Position numbers and translations under genes: made by a program. The notes under the pieces are model-generated. The model made no database searches. It was not told the DNA's origin and was given only the letters and a program-made list of their open reading frames with translations. From Streptomyces carminius (lineage in GTDB: Bacteria > Actinomycetota > Actinomycetes > Streptomycetales > Streptomycetaceae), in the NCBI RefSeq assembly GCF_002794255.1, contig NZ_PGGW01000069.1, forward strand, positions 489,421 through 553,420: DNA of 64,000 bases, in the 5' to 3' direction. Positions 49,420 through 56,812 of the stretch are shown piece after piece (position 1 is the stretch's first letter; the number at the start of each line of letters is the position of its first letter).

Positions 49420-50460
49420 ATGATCTACTGCGTCACGTGCCGGCGGCACCTGAATGGCGCCCTGTCCTGTCCGGGGTGCGGTGTCCCCAGTGAGCGCCTG
49501 GCGCCGGTGGACATGTCGGTCATGCCGGATGTCGGGGCGGAGTCCTCCGGGCCGGGACCCGATCCGTACGGTCCGCGCGGCGGCCACGGCACTCATGGCG
49601 GCTACGACGGCCATGGCGGCTACGGCGGCTATGACGGCTATGACGGCTACGCGGGGCACGGCGAGCATGGCGGCCCCGGCCACCAGGACGTCCCCGGGGC
49701 TCACCGGATCCCCGGAGAGTCCCACGACCCTCTGCCCCAGGACTCCCATGATGTTCTCCGGTGGCGCGCGGAAGGGCGCCCCGGGGACGATGGTGACGCT
49801 CCGGCCGGGGACGGCGCCGGGAACACCGAAGACGCCGAGAGCACCGAGAGCACCGAGAACACCGGGAACACCGAGAACACCGGGAACACCGGGAACGTGG
49901 TCCCGCCCCCCGGGCGGCGCGGCCGCCGGGCCCGGGTGTATCCGGGGCGCCGGCGCCGCAGGATCGTCATGGGCGTGATATTCGGGGCGGGGCTGGCCAC
50001 CCTCGGCGTCGCGGAGCTCACCACGGAGAGCGTGCTGAAGCAGTTGCCCGCCCTTCCGATGGACGACGAGCCCGGTGACCCCGGGAGCGGCCCGTCCGGC
50101 GAGGAGCCGGAGGCCGAACGGCGGCCCGCGGGCGGCGGGACCCCGGACGGGACGGCGTCCCCGGAGTCGGGCTCGCCCCGGCCCTCGGTCTCGGGCTCCC
50201 CCTCGACGCGGCCGTCGGACTCCGCCGGGCCCTCGGCCGAGCCGGACGCCTCCGCGTCGGCGGCCTCCTCGGCGGCTACGCCCGGAAACGGTGCCACCCT
50301 GCCCGCGGAGCCTCCCGGGGACACCCGGCAGCCGGAGCGTCCGGAGCCGGAGCCGGAGCGGCCCGATCCGTCGCCCCCGGGGCAGTCCCGGGAACCCGAG
50401 CCCGACCCCGAACCCGAGCCGGACGAGACCTGCGACCGCTTTCTGTGGTGGTGCACTTAG
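49420..50460 (+). CDS. Zinc-ribbon, single-membrane-span protein with low-complexity regions
   Basis: A 346-residue protein of unknown function. The N-terminal zinc ribbon is MIYCVTCRRHLNGALSCPGCG (two CxxC pairs). A Gly/Tyr/His/Asp repeat (GGYDGHGGYGGYDGYDGY) and a Glu/Thr/Asn repeat (TESTENTGNTENTGNTGN) follow. After an Arg-rich patch (RRGRRARVYPGRRRRR) comes one membrane span (IVMGVIFGAGLATLGVAEL). The outer part is Pro/Ser/Glu-rich and ends CDRFLWWCT. The two repeat tracts are nine-base DNA repeats, so their length may vary. I recall similar Streptomyces proteins with a WWCT end but no function. Confidence 0.75.
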   Translation: MIYCVTCRRHLNGALSCPGCGVPSERLAPVDMSVMPDVGAESSGPGPDPYGPRGGHGTHGGYDGHGGYGGYDGYDGYAGHGEHGGPGHQDVPGAHRIPGESHDPLPQDSHDVLRWRAEGRPGDDGDAPAGDGAGNTEDAESTESTENTGNTENTGNTGNVVPPPGRRGRRARVYPGRRRRRIVMGVIFGAGLATLGVAELTTESVLKQLPALPMDDEPGDPGSGPSGEEPEAERRPAGGGTPDGTASPESGSPRPSVSGSPSTRPSDSAGPSAEPDASASAASSAATPGNGATLPAEPPGDTRQPERPEPEPERPDPSPPGQSREPEPDPEPEPDETCDRFLWWCT

Positions 50461-50498
50461 CGACCTGACCGGTCGGGTGCGGGTCGTGTCGGCTCGGT

Positions 50499-50543
50499 GT
50501 GCCGTCAGTGCCGTCAGTGCCGTCAGTGCCGTCAGTGCCGTCA
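50499..50543. repeat. Five copies of a nine-base tandem repeat
   Basis: GTGCCGTCA is repeated five times without change (50499-50543), ending at the stop codon of the leftward MarR gene. It lies between two convergent genes. Confidence 0.85.
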
Positions 50544-51014
50544 GTCCCGCCGGTCCCCGCTGTTCTCCGGCTGCCCGGTGTCCAGGACGCGTCTGAGCAG
50601 GTCGCGCAGGAGCGCGCGTTCCCCCGGGTCCAGCTCGGCCAGCGGGGCCCGTGCGAAGTCCAGTGCGGTGCGCATCCGTTCCGCGGTCCGACGGCCCTCG
50701 GCGGTGGCGGCGGCGAGCTTGACGCGGCGGTCGTCCGGGTCGGGGCGGCGCTCGACCAGGCCGCGGTCCTGGAGCCGGTCGACGATGCCCGTCACGTTCG
50801 ACGGCTCGCACCGCAGCCGCCGGGCGAGTTCCCGCATGGGCAGGGGCCGGTGGGTGAGCAGGGCGAGCAGCCGGGCCTGTGCGCCGGTGAGGGCGTACCG
50901 GGCGGCCGCCTCGTCGTATTCCCGGTGGTAGCGGGCGACGGCCGCGCCGATCAGCTCGACGACCTCGAGGGTGACCGGATCGGCGGACCCGGAGCGGCCG
51001 GAGGGAGGGGACAT
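50541..51014 (-). CDS. MarR-family transcriptional regulator
   Basis: A 157-residue MarR repressor. Helix-turn-helix PLPMRELARRLRCEPSNVTGIVDRL and wing GLVERRPDPDDRRVKLAAATAEGRR are complete, with a dimer helix at each end. ATG 51014. It is divergent from the NADP-dependent oxidoreductase at 51099, with an inverted repeat between them, so it probably represses both genes and responds to a toxic or redox-active compound. Confidence 0.9.
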   Translation of the reverse strand: MSPPSGRSGSADPVTLEVVELIGAAVARYHREYDEAAARYALTGAQARLLALLTHRPLPMRELARRLRCEPSNVTGIVDRLQDRGLVERRPDPDDRRVKLAAATAEGRRTAERMRTALDFARAPLAELDPGERALLRDLLRRVLDTGQPENSGDRRD

Positions 51015-51034
51015 GCCCGCAGCCTACCGATTTG

Positions 51035-51076
51035 CTTGACAGTGTGAAATGTCAAGGAGAACGTTGTTTCACTGTC
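51035..51076. promoter_or_regulatory. MarR operator overlapping -35 elements
   Basis: CTTGACA (51035-51041) and TGTCAAG (51050-51056) form an inverted repeat with an eight-base centre; each arm contains TTGACA in its own direction. GTTTCACTGTC (51066-51076) resembles the complement of GACAGTGTGAAA inside it, giving a possible second half-site. Binding would block both divergent promoters. Confidence 0.6.
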
Positions 51077-51098
51077 TGAAGCTTCTGGAGGTTCTCCC

Positions 51099-52115
51099 GT
51101 GACTCTGCCCGCGACCGGACGCGAGTGGCACCTGACCGCCCGTCCGAAGGGATGGCCCGCCCCGGAGGACTTCGCGCTGCGCGAGGCGCCCGTCCGGGCC
51201 CCCGGGCCCGGACGGATCCTGGTGCGCAACCTGTACCTCTCGGTCGATCCGTACATGAGGGGGCGGATGAACGATGTGAAGTCCTACGTCCCGCCGTACC
51301 GGCTCGACGAGCCGATGGAGGGCGGGGCGGTCGGAGTCGTCCTCGCCTCCGAGGCCGAGGGCTACGCCCCGGGCGACCACGTGCTGCACGGGCTCGGCTG
51401 GCGCGAGTACGCCACCCTGGACGCGCGGCACGCGGCGAAGGTCTCCGCCGAGGCGGCTCCGCCGACCACCTACCTCGGGGTGCTGGGCATGCCGGGGCTG
51501 ACCGCCTACGCCGGCCTGCTGGAGGTCGCCTCCTTCAAGGAGGGGGACGCCGTCTTCGTCTCCGGCGCGGCGGGCGCGGTCGGCGGCCTGGTCGGCCAGA
51601 TCGCCCGGCTCAAGGGCGCCTCGCGGGTCGTCGGCAGCGCCGGATCGGCGGAGAAGGTGCGGCTGCTGACCGGGGAGTACGGCTTCGACGCCGCCTTCGA
51701 CTACCACGACGGCCCGGTGGCCCGGCAGTTGAAGGAGGCCGCGCCCGAGGGCATCGACGTCTACTTCGACAACGTCGGCGGGGAGCACCTGGAGGCCGCC
51801 ATCGGCTCGCTGAAGGTGCACGGCCGCGTCGCCGTCTGCGGGATGATCTCCCAGTACAACGCCACCGAGCCGTCCGCCGCCCCGCGCAACCTGGCACTGG
51901 TGGTCGGCAAGCGGCTGCGGATCCAGGGCATGCTCGTGAAAGACCACTCCGACCTGCGTCCGCGGTTCACCGAGGAGGTCTCGGGCTGGCTCCGCTCCGG
52001 TGAGCTGAAGTACCACGAGACGGTGGTGGAGGGCATCGGGAACGCGGTGGACGCCTTCCTCGGCATGCTGCGCGGCCGGAACACCGGGAAGATGATCGTC
52101 AGCCTGGACGGCTGA
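51099..52115 (+). CDS. NADP-dependent oxidoreductase (leukotriene B4 dehydrogenase/PTGR-like)
   Basis: A 338-residue zinc-free MDR reductase. Start RNLYLSVDPYMRGRMNDVKSY and the middle FVSGAAGAVGGLVGQIARLKG, then EGIDVYFDNVGGEHLEAAI and VCGMISQYNATEP, mark the PTGR/alkenal-reductase group, which reduces the C=C bond of alpha,beta-unsaturated carbonyls with NADPH. The GTG start is preceded by GGAGG. Divergence from MarR suggests induction by reactive electrophiles. Confidence 0.92.
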   Translation: MTLPATGREWHLTARPKGWPAPEDFALREAPVRAPGPGRILVRNLYLSVDPYMRGRMNDVKSYVPPYRLDEPMEGGAVGVVLASEAEGYAPGDHVLHGLGWREYATLDARHAAKVSAEAAPPTTYLGVLGMPGLTAYAGLLEVASFKEGDAVFVSGAAGAVGGLVGQIARLKGASRVVGSAGSAEKVRLLTGEYGFDAAFDYHDGPVARQLKEAAPEGIDVYFDNVGGEHLEAAIGSLKVHGRVAVCGMISQYNATEPSAAPRNLALVVGKRLRIQGMLVKDHSDLRPRFTEEVSGWLRSGELKYHETVVEGIGNAVDAFLGMLRGRNTGKMIVSLDG

Positions 52116-52123
52116 GCCGGTCG

Positions 52124-52146
52124 GCCCGCGGAGGGGAACCGCGGGC
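52124..52146 (+). terminator. Terminator of the NADP oxidoreductase gene
   Basis: GCCCGCGG (52124-52131) and CCGCGGGC (52139-52146) with a seven-base loop begin nine bases after the stop. Confidence 0.6.
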
Positions 52147-52314
52147 GCCGGTACGCGGGTGCGCCCCGGTGCGGGCGGGACCCCGCCCCGGCGTCCGCGG
52201 TCGTTTCCGCGCGCGCCATTGACGCGGACGGTGTTTCACTCCTACTTTCCGTTCGGGGCTGCGAAAGGCATTCGGCATGCCGAACACCGGGCTGGACGGC
52301 GTACGCCGGCACTC

Positions 52315-52415
52315 CTCGCCCGACCGCGTCCCCGGCCGCCCCGCTGCCGGTGGTCCTCGTCCTGCTCGGGCGGCGGATCGTGCGCGGGGCCGCCCACCCG
52401 GGCCTGGCCGGGAAG
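52315..52415 (+). pseudogene. Relic of a CUT1-type sugar ABC permease C-terminus
   Basis: One plus-strand frame reads APLPVVLVLLGRRIVRG then AAHPGLAGK. This is the pattern of the last membrane helix and tail of MalF/MalG-like permeases (compare VPIFIVYLVARRQLINGLMG at the end of bxlG in this window). No upstream permease helices and no stop at the expected place are seen, so only a fragment of about 30 residues survives. Short match, so moderate confidence. Confidence 0.4.
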
Positions 52416-52636
52416 CGGGCCCGGCGGCCCCTGCGGATTTCGGGCGCGCCCTACGGGGTCCGGGGCGCGGACGCCCGGAACGCACGCGGGGGCGATGCCG
52501 CAGGGCACCGCCCCCGTGCGCGGGCCCGGCGGCCCGGGGTCACCTCCTTCCCCCGGCCGCCGGCCACGGGGCACGGGCCACGGGATCTCACCCGCGGCCG
52601 GCGGATGTTCCCCGCCGGACGCGGGGGGTCCGGGCG

Positions 52637-53812
52637 CTACTCCGCGGCGAAGGAGTGCACGGTCGTGCTCCGGTACGTCTGCCCCGGCCGCAGCACGGTG
52701 GTGGGGAACGCCGGCTGGTTGGGGGAGTCCGGGAAGTGCTGGGTCTCCAGGCAGAACGCGTCGCTCTGCCGGTAGATCCGCCCCGAGGTGCCCGTCAGGG
52801 TGCCGTCGAGGAAGTTGCCGGTGTAGAGCTGCACCCCCGGCTCGGTGGTGGCGACCCGCATCACCCGCCCCGAGACGGGTTCGGTGACGGTGGCCACATG
52901 CTCGGGCTCCGCGGTGATCCCCTTGTCGAACACGAGGTTGTGGTCGTAGCCCCGGCCGTACCGGATCTGTTCGTGCGCCTCGCGGATGTCCAGTCCGAGC
53001 GGCTTGGGCCTGCGGAAGTCGAACGGTGTGCCCGCCACCTTCGCCATCTCGCCGGTCGGGATCAGGGTCTCGCCGACCGGGGTGAAGCGGGAGGCGGCCA
53101 GCTCCAGGGTGTGGTCCAGGACGCTGCCCGAGCCCTCTCCGGCGAGGTTGAAGTAGGTGTGGTTGGTGAGGTTGACGACGGTGGGCCGGTCGGTGGTGGC
53201 CTCGTAGTCGATCCGGAAGTCGCCGTCCGGGCCGAGCGTGTACTCCACCCGGACCTGGAGCGTGCCGGGGAAACCCATCTCGCCGTCGGGGCTGGTGCGG
53301 GAGAGCACCAGACCCGAGGCGCCGTCCCGGGTGAACGGTTCCACCCGCCACACCCTCTTGTCGAACCCCTGGTCACCGCCGTGCAGGGTGTGGCCGTTGT
53401 CGTTGCGCGGCAGTTCGTACGTCTGCCCGTCGAGGGTGAAGGCGCCGTCCGCGATGCGGTTGCCGAAGCGGCCGATGAGCGCCCCGAAGAACGGGGAGCC
53501 GGCCACGTACGAGGCCAGGTCGCCGAAGCCGAGCGAGACGTTGGCGTACCGGCCCTTGCGGTCGGGCACCTCCAGGGACTGCACGATGCCGCCGTAGGAG
53601 AGCACCCTCAGCCGGGTGCCGCCGGCCGACAGTGTCCAGATGTCCACCTCCGTGCCGTCGGCCAGCTCGCCGAAGCGCTTCCGCCGCGGTGGGGACGGAT
53701 CACCCGGCCCCCCGCCGTCGGCGTGCGCCGCCCCGGCACCCGGCCCCACGGCCGCCGCCACCAGTCCCGCGGCCGCCGCGGCCGAGATCACAGTGCGTCT
53801 GCTGGTGCTCAT
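52637..53812 (-). CDS. galM: Exported aldose 1-epimerase
   Basis: A 391-residue galactose mutarotase converting alpha and beta anomers of aldoses. The N-terminus STSRRTVISAAAAAGLVAAAV looks like a twin-arginine or Sec signal, with cleavage near AHA/DGGG. The fold follows: GRFGNRIADGAFTLDG, NGHTLHGG, VVNLTNHTYFNLAGEG (catalytic His), YDHNLV and CLETQHFPDSPNQP (catalytic Glu). An exported epimerase suggests processing of sugars before uptake. GGAGAGG precedes ATG 53812. Upstream lies the relic of a sugar permease with which it was probably once in an operon. Confidence 0.92.
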   Translation of the reverse strand: MSTSRRTVISAAAAAGLVAAAVGPGAGAAHADGGGPGDPSPPRRKRFGELADGTEVDIWTLSAGGTRLRVLSYGGIVQSLEVPDRKGRYANVSLGFGDLASYVAGSPFFGALIGRFGNRIADGAFTLDGQTYELPRNDNGHTLHGGDQGFDKRVWRVEPFTRDGASGLVLSRTSPDGEMGFPGTLQVRVEYTLGPDGDFRIDYEATTDRPTVVNLTNHTYFNLAGEGSGSVLDHTLELAASRFTPVGETLIPTGEMAKVAGTPFDFRRPKPLGLDIREAHEQIRYGRGYDHNLVFDKGITAEPEHVATVTEPVSGRVMRVATTEPGVQLYTGNFLDGTLTGTSGRIYRQSDAFCLETQHFPDSPNQPAFPTTVLRPGQTYRSTTVHSFAAE

Positions 53813-53819
53813 AACCACC

Positions 53820-54165
53820 TCTCCGTTTGTTCCACATGCCGGATCCCACCGCTGCGGGCAGGACCAGGCCTTGGCCGACCACCGGCGGCCGGTGCCGCTG
53901 CCGGTGCCCGGCAGAGCGCGCCGCCGGGGACCACTCCGGGCGCCCCGGGCGCCGGCCCGCGACGACGGCGCCCGGCACGGTGCCCACTGCGCCGCTCGCC
54001 GAGGCACCGCCGGCGAACGCCGCGGCGATCACCTCCGGCCCGGCTGCCGCCCGGTTCACGCCGGGAGCGTGCGCCTGGCGATCGACGAGGGCGCCGCGCG
54101 CCGTGCAGCCCGGCCCGACCAGGATGCCGCACAAGATCAGCGCTACCACCGGGACACCCCGGCGG
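53820..54165 (-). pseudogene. Relic of a ribose/xylose-type ABC permease (XylH/MmsB/RbsC family), C-terminal third
   Basis: One minus-strand frame reads VVALILCGILVGPGCTARG, APGVNRAAAGPEVIAAAFAG, GASASGAVGTVPGAVVAG and, after about 30 unrelated residues, VVGQGLVLPAAVGSGMWNKRR. These correspond in order to the last helices of XylH/RbsC permeases (xELDVIAAVFIGGASxxGGVGTVxGAxxG ... QQVxKGLVLLxAVxFDVxNKRR). The N-terminal two thirds are missing, the helix after VAG is scrambled, and no stop follows NKRR before galM. It fills most of the 621-base gap 53813-54433. The rest of that gap shows nothing recognisable. Confidence 0.65.
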
Positions 54166-54433
54166 AAGGCCGAGGTGGGGGCGGCACCGGGACCGTCGCC
54201 GGGATCGCCGCGCGCTCGAAGGGCGGACGGGGCCGGTGGCGGCGCCTCGGGCCGGCCCGGCGTGCGCCCACCTGCCGGGCACGGCCCTCTGCCCCGGTGG
54301 CCGCGCTCCGGGGAGCGGTGGTCCGGGGTCCGGCCGCCGCGGCGCGGACGATCCGGTTCCCCTCGGCCGCCACCGGGGCCCCGGGACACTCCCGGGCGGC
54401 GTCCGGTCCGTGCGGGTACCGCCGGGCATGCGG

Positions 54434-55441
54434 TCAGCTCCCTTCCGGGGCGGGGGGCGGCTCGTCGGGGAAGCGGTTGAGAGGGCCGGGCAGCCGGGAG
54501 CCGGGCGGCGACATCCCGGCGTCGGCGCCGAGCCGGGCGAGCAGGTCCAGGACGAGCCGGCCGCGCCGGACCCGCTCGCGCGTGGTGTCCACGGCGGCGT
54601 CGCGCAGCTGTGCGCCGTAGGGGTAGAGGACCGGGGCCCTGCTGAGACCGAACTTGAGGTAGACCGGCGCGGCGCGCCGGACCAGCTCGGCCGCGTCGTA
54701 CATCCGCACGTAGCCGCCGAGGTCGTCGGGCGCCTCCAGATAGAAGTCCAGCGGCGCCCGACTGGCCCGGCGGATCTCGGTCAGGTGCTCCAGGGACAGG
54801 TCGGAGGGCACGTTGATCGAGTCGGCACCCAGCCGCTCGAAGACGGCGTACGAGGCCGGGTTCACCGGGCCGATCAGGGCCGAGACCTTGAAGGTGGTGT
54901 CGGCGGGCAGCACACCGCGCGTCCGCAGCCGGTGCAGCGTCCACAGCACGCCCTCGTCGGCCACCAGCAGACAGCGGACCCCGAGTCCGGCGGCGCGTAC
55001 GGCGTCCTCGACACATCCGGCGAGCGCGTCGTGGCCGCGGGCCCGCGGTCCCGCGCCGCCGGCGGGGGTACGGGTCCCGGCACCGGTGTCCCAGGTGCCG
55101 CGCGGCCCGGTGAACAGGCACAGCTCGACGTCGTGCGCGGCGCACATGTCGGCCATGCCGGCGATCTCGGCGTCGGTCAGCATCCACACGCCGCTGCCCT
55201 GGCTGACCCGGTGGACGGGGACGCCGAGGGCGGCGGCCTCCTTCAGCGCGGCGGCCAGCGACTCCGGTCCCTCGACGGAGGGGATCTCGGTGCGCCAGGT
55301 GCCTCCGTCGGGGAAGGCGTGCGGGGAGGCGTCGGCGGGGTCCCGGGCCGGTACGGGGTGGCCGAGGGCCGCGAGGGCGGCCGCACCGGGGCGGCGGAGA
55401 CCGGCTGCCGGGCCGGGGGAGGGGATGGGCGCGTCGGTCAC
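54434..55441 (-). CDS. TIM-barrel-like protein, possibly U32-peptidase-like; function unknown
   Basis: A 335-residue cytoplasmic protein. Alternating beta/alpha pattern: GVPVHRVSQGSGVWMLTDAEIAGM, VELCLFTGPRGTWDTG, VRCLLVADEGVLWTLHRLR, FERLGADSINVPSDLSLEHLTEIR, PLDFYLEAPDDLGGYVRMYDAAEL, APVYLKFGLSRAPVLYPYG. This looks like a TIM barrel and recalls U32-peptidase-family annotations, but no catalytic set is evident. GTG 55441 with GGGAG close upstream. It lies between the alcohol dehydrogenase and the permease relic, so a part in sugar or sugar-acid breakdown is plausible. Confidence 0.65.
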   Translation of the reverse strand: MTDAPIPSPGPAAGLRRPGAAALAALGHPVPARDPADASPHAFPDGGTWRTEIPSVEGPESLAAALKEAAALGVPVHRVSQGSGVWMLTDAEIAGMADMCAAHDVELCLFTGPRGTWDTGAGTRTPAGGAGPRARGHDALAGCVEDAVRAAGLGVRCLLVADEGVLWTLHRLRTRGVLPADTTFKVSALIGPVNPASYAVFERLGADSINVPSDLSLEHLTEIRRASRAPLDFYLEAPDDLGGYVRMYDAAELVRRAAPVYLKFGLSRAPVLYPYGAQLRDAAVDTTRERVRRGRLVLDLLARLGADAGMSPPGSRLPGPLNRFPDEPPPAPEGS

Positions 55442-55452
55442 GGTACTCCCGG

Positions 55453-55478
55453 TTCGGTGTCTCGTTTCGGTGTCTCGT
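55453..55478. repeat. Exact 13-base tandem repeat
   Basis: TTCGGTGTCTCGT at 55453-55465 is repeated at 55466-55478, just upstream of the start of the TIM-barrel-like gene. It may be an operator or a replication slip. Confidence 0.6.
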
Positions 55479-55536
55479 ACGGATACGGCGTTCTTCGGGC
55501 GGGGGCGAGAGACGTGGCAGGAGGGTGGGAAGGGCC

Positions 55537-56565
55537 TCAGGGGCGCAGCAGGACCTTGCCGACCTCCGGGTCGCCGCCGCCGACCAGCGCGACGGCCTCG
55601 GCGAAGCCCTCCAGGGGAAGTTCGTGGGTGATCAGGGCGGCGGGTGCCAGCAGCCCCGCGGCGAAGGCCCGTACCGCCCGTGCCCAGGCGGCTGACGGGG
55701 CGCCGAAGACGGTCCGGACGGTGAGCTGCCCGCAGGTCAGCAGTACGGGGTCGAGCCCCCGGGCGCCCGGCCCGGGCAGCCCGGCCAGCACCACCCGGCC
55801 GCCGCGCCGGGCCAGCAGGCAGGAGTCGTGCGCGGTGGTGGGCGCGCCCGCGATCTCCACCACCAGGTCGTAGCGACCGTGCAGTCCACCGGTGTCCGCC
55901 GGGTCGCGCGCCTCGGTGGCGCCCATCGACAGCGCCCGCCCGGCCCGCTCGGCCCGGGGATCGACCACCAGCAGTTCGGCGGGGGAGGCCGCGGCCAGCA
56001 ACTGGACGGCCAGCAGGCCCAGGGTGCCCGCGCCGACCACGGCGATCCGTTCCCCGGAGCGGGGCCCGCCCGCCGACACCGCCGCGGCGACCACGGCGGC
56101 GGGCTCCAGTAAGGCGGCCGAGCGCAGGTCGGCGCCGTCGGGCAGGAGGTGCAGCAGCCGGGCGGGGAGGAGCAGGGTGTCGGCGAAGGCGCCGGGCCGG
56201 GTGAAGCCGGTCTCGTCGTAGCCGCCGGCGCACAGGCTGGTGGCCCCCTCCCGGCACCGGTCGCAGACCAGGCAGGCGCGGAACCCCTCGCCCACCGCCT
56301 TCCGGCCCACCAACGCCGGGTCCACCCCGTCCCCGACCGCCTCCACCATGCCGGACCACTCGTGGCCGGGCACGACGGGGTAGCGGACGTAGCCGGTGGC
56401 CCGGGTCCCGGCGTACACCTCGTGGTCGCTGGCGCAGACCCCCGCCGCGTACACCGCCACCCGTGCCTCACCGGGACCGGGCTCCGGGCGTCCGGCCGGC
56501 ACCAGCCGGTGGACACCGGGCCGTTCGACGAGGACGGCCCGGCCCCGCTCCCCGCCGCCCGTCAT
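55537..56565 (-). CDS. Zinc-dependent alcohol/polyol dehydrogenase with TTA codon
   Basis: A 342-residue MDR dehydrogenase. Catalytic zinc ligands: AAGVCASDHEVYAG (Cys) and VVPGHEWSGMVEAVG (His-Glu). The structural-zinc lobe is partly kept (CLVCDRCREGATSLC). NAD site AVVGAGTLGLLAVQLL with VVDPRAERAGRA, whose Asp favours NAD. It resembles sorbitol/threonine-type dehydrogenases. Codon 152 is TTA (56110-56112), a bldA-type leucine codon. The ATG overlaps by ATGA the stop of the truncated enolase-family frame, showing an old operon. Confidence 0.85.
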   Translation of the reverse strand: MTGGGERGRAVLVERPGVHRLVPAGRPEPGPGEARVAVYAAGVCASDHEVYAGTRATGYVRYPVVPGHEWSGMVEAVGDGVDPALVGRKAVGEGFRACLVCDRCREGATSLCAGGYDETGFTRPGAFADTLLLPARLLHLLPDGADLRSAALLEPAAVVAAAVSAGGPRSGERIAVVGAGTLGLLAVQLLAAASPAELLVVDPRAERAGRALSMGATEARDPADTGGLHGRYDLVVEIAGAPTTAHDSCLLARRGGRVVLAGLPGPGARGLDPVLLTCGQLTVRTVFGAPSAAWARAVRAFAAGLLAPAALITHELPLEGFAEAVALVGGGDPEVGKVLLRP

Positions 56566-56711
56566 CTCCGTGCCCCGCGCGGGGTCCGCTTCTCCCGGCC
56601 CTCGGCCCACAGGCCGAACCGGGCCGGGCACGGCGGGAACCGCACCCGGACGTAGGCCGGGTCGCGCCAGGGGGTACCGACGACATGGGTGCTGATTCCG
56701 GTGATGCGCAC
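56562..56711 (-). pseudogene. Truncated mandelate racemase/enolase-family gene (N-terminal end only)
   Basis: A 49-codon frame starts at GTG 56711 with ribosome site GGGAGAG eight bases upstream. It reads MRITGISTHVVGTPWRDPAYVRV, the usual first strand of mandelate racemase/muconate-lactonising enzymes (compare MKITxxxTHVVGTPWRNLxFVxV). It then leaves the family pattern and ends TGA at 56562-56564. The stop overlaps the dehydrogenase ATG by ATGA. Full members have about 370-400 residues, so nearly the whole gene has been deleted while start signal and coupling remain. Confidence 0.7.
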
Positions 56712-56737
56712 AGCGGCCGCTCTCCCTGTGGTTCGGC

Positions 56738-56758
56738 ATTTCGTCGCCCGTCCGAAAT
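56738..56758. promoter_or_regulatory. Inverted repeat before the truncated enolase-family gene
   Basis: ATTTCG (56738-56743) and CGAAAT (56753-56758) flank nine bases, 27 bases upstream of the GTG at 56711. It is well placed to be the operator of the old sugar operon. Confidence 0.45.
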
Positions 56759-56812
56759 CCTGGCGCGAATGTAGTGACGCGGCCGGGGGGCGTCAATGGT
56801 GCCCCGGGTCGT

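Larger units (their letters stand above)
52116..52636. other. Gap holding hairpins and a permease relic
   Basis: This 521-base interval contains the terminator at 52124-52146, a short A/T-richer segment (52205-52275) that could once have been a promoter, the CUT1 permease relic at 52315-52415, and a bulged hairpin at 52481-52520 (GCCCCCGTGCG arm) probably ending galM transcription. No intact gene. Confidence 0.5.

Noticed and set aside
54166..54433. Searched for the missing N-terminal part of the XylH-like permease
   Set aside because: No frame shows membrane helices or family motifs, so only the C-terminal relic is claimed.
52277..55873. Plus-strand frame of 1198 codons across the galM region
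   Set aside because: Shadow composition; it runs opposite galM and the barrel protein and joins unrelated relics.
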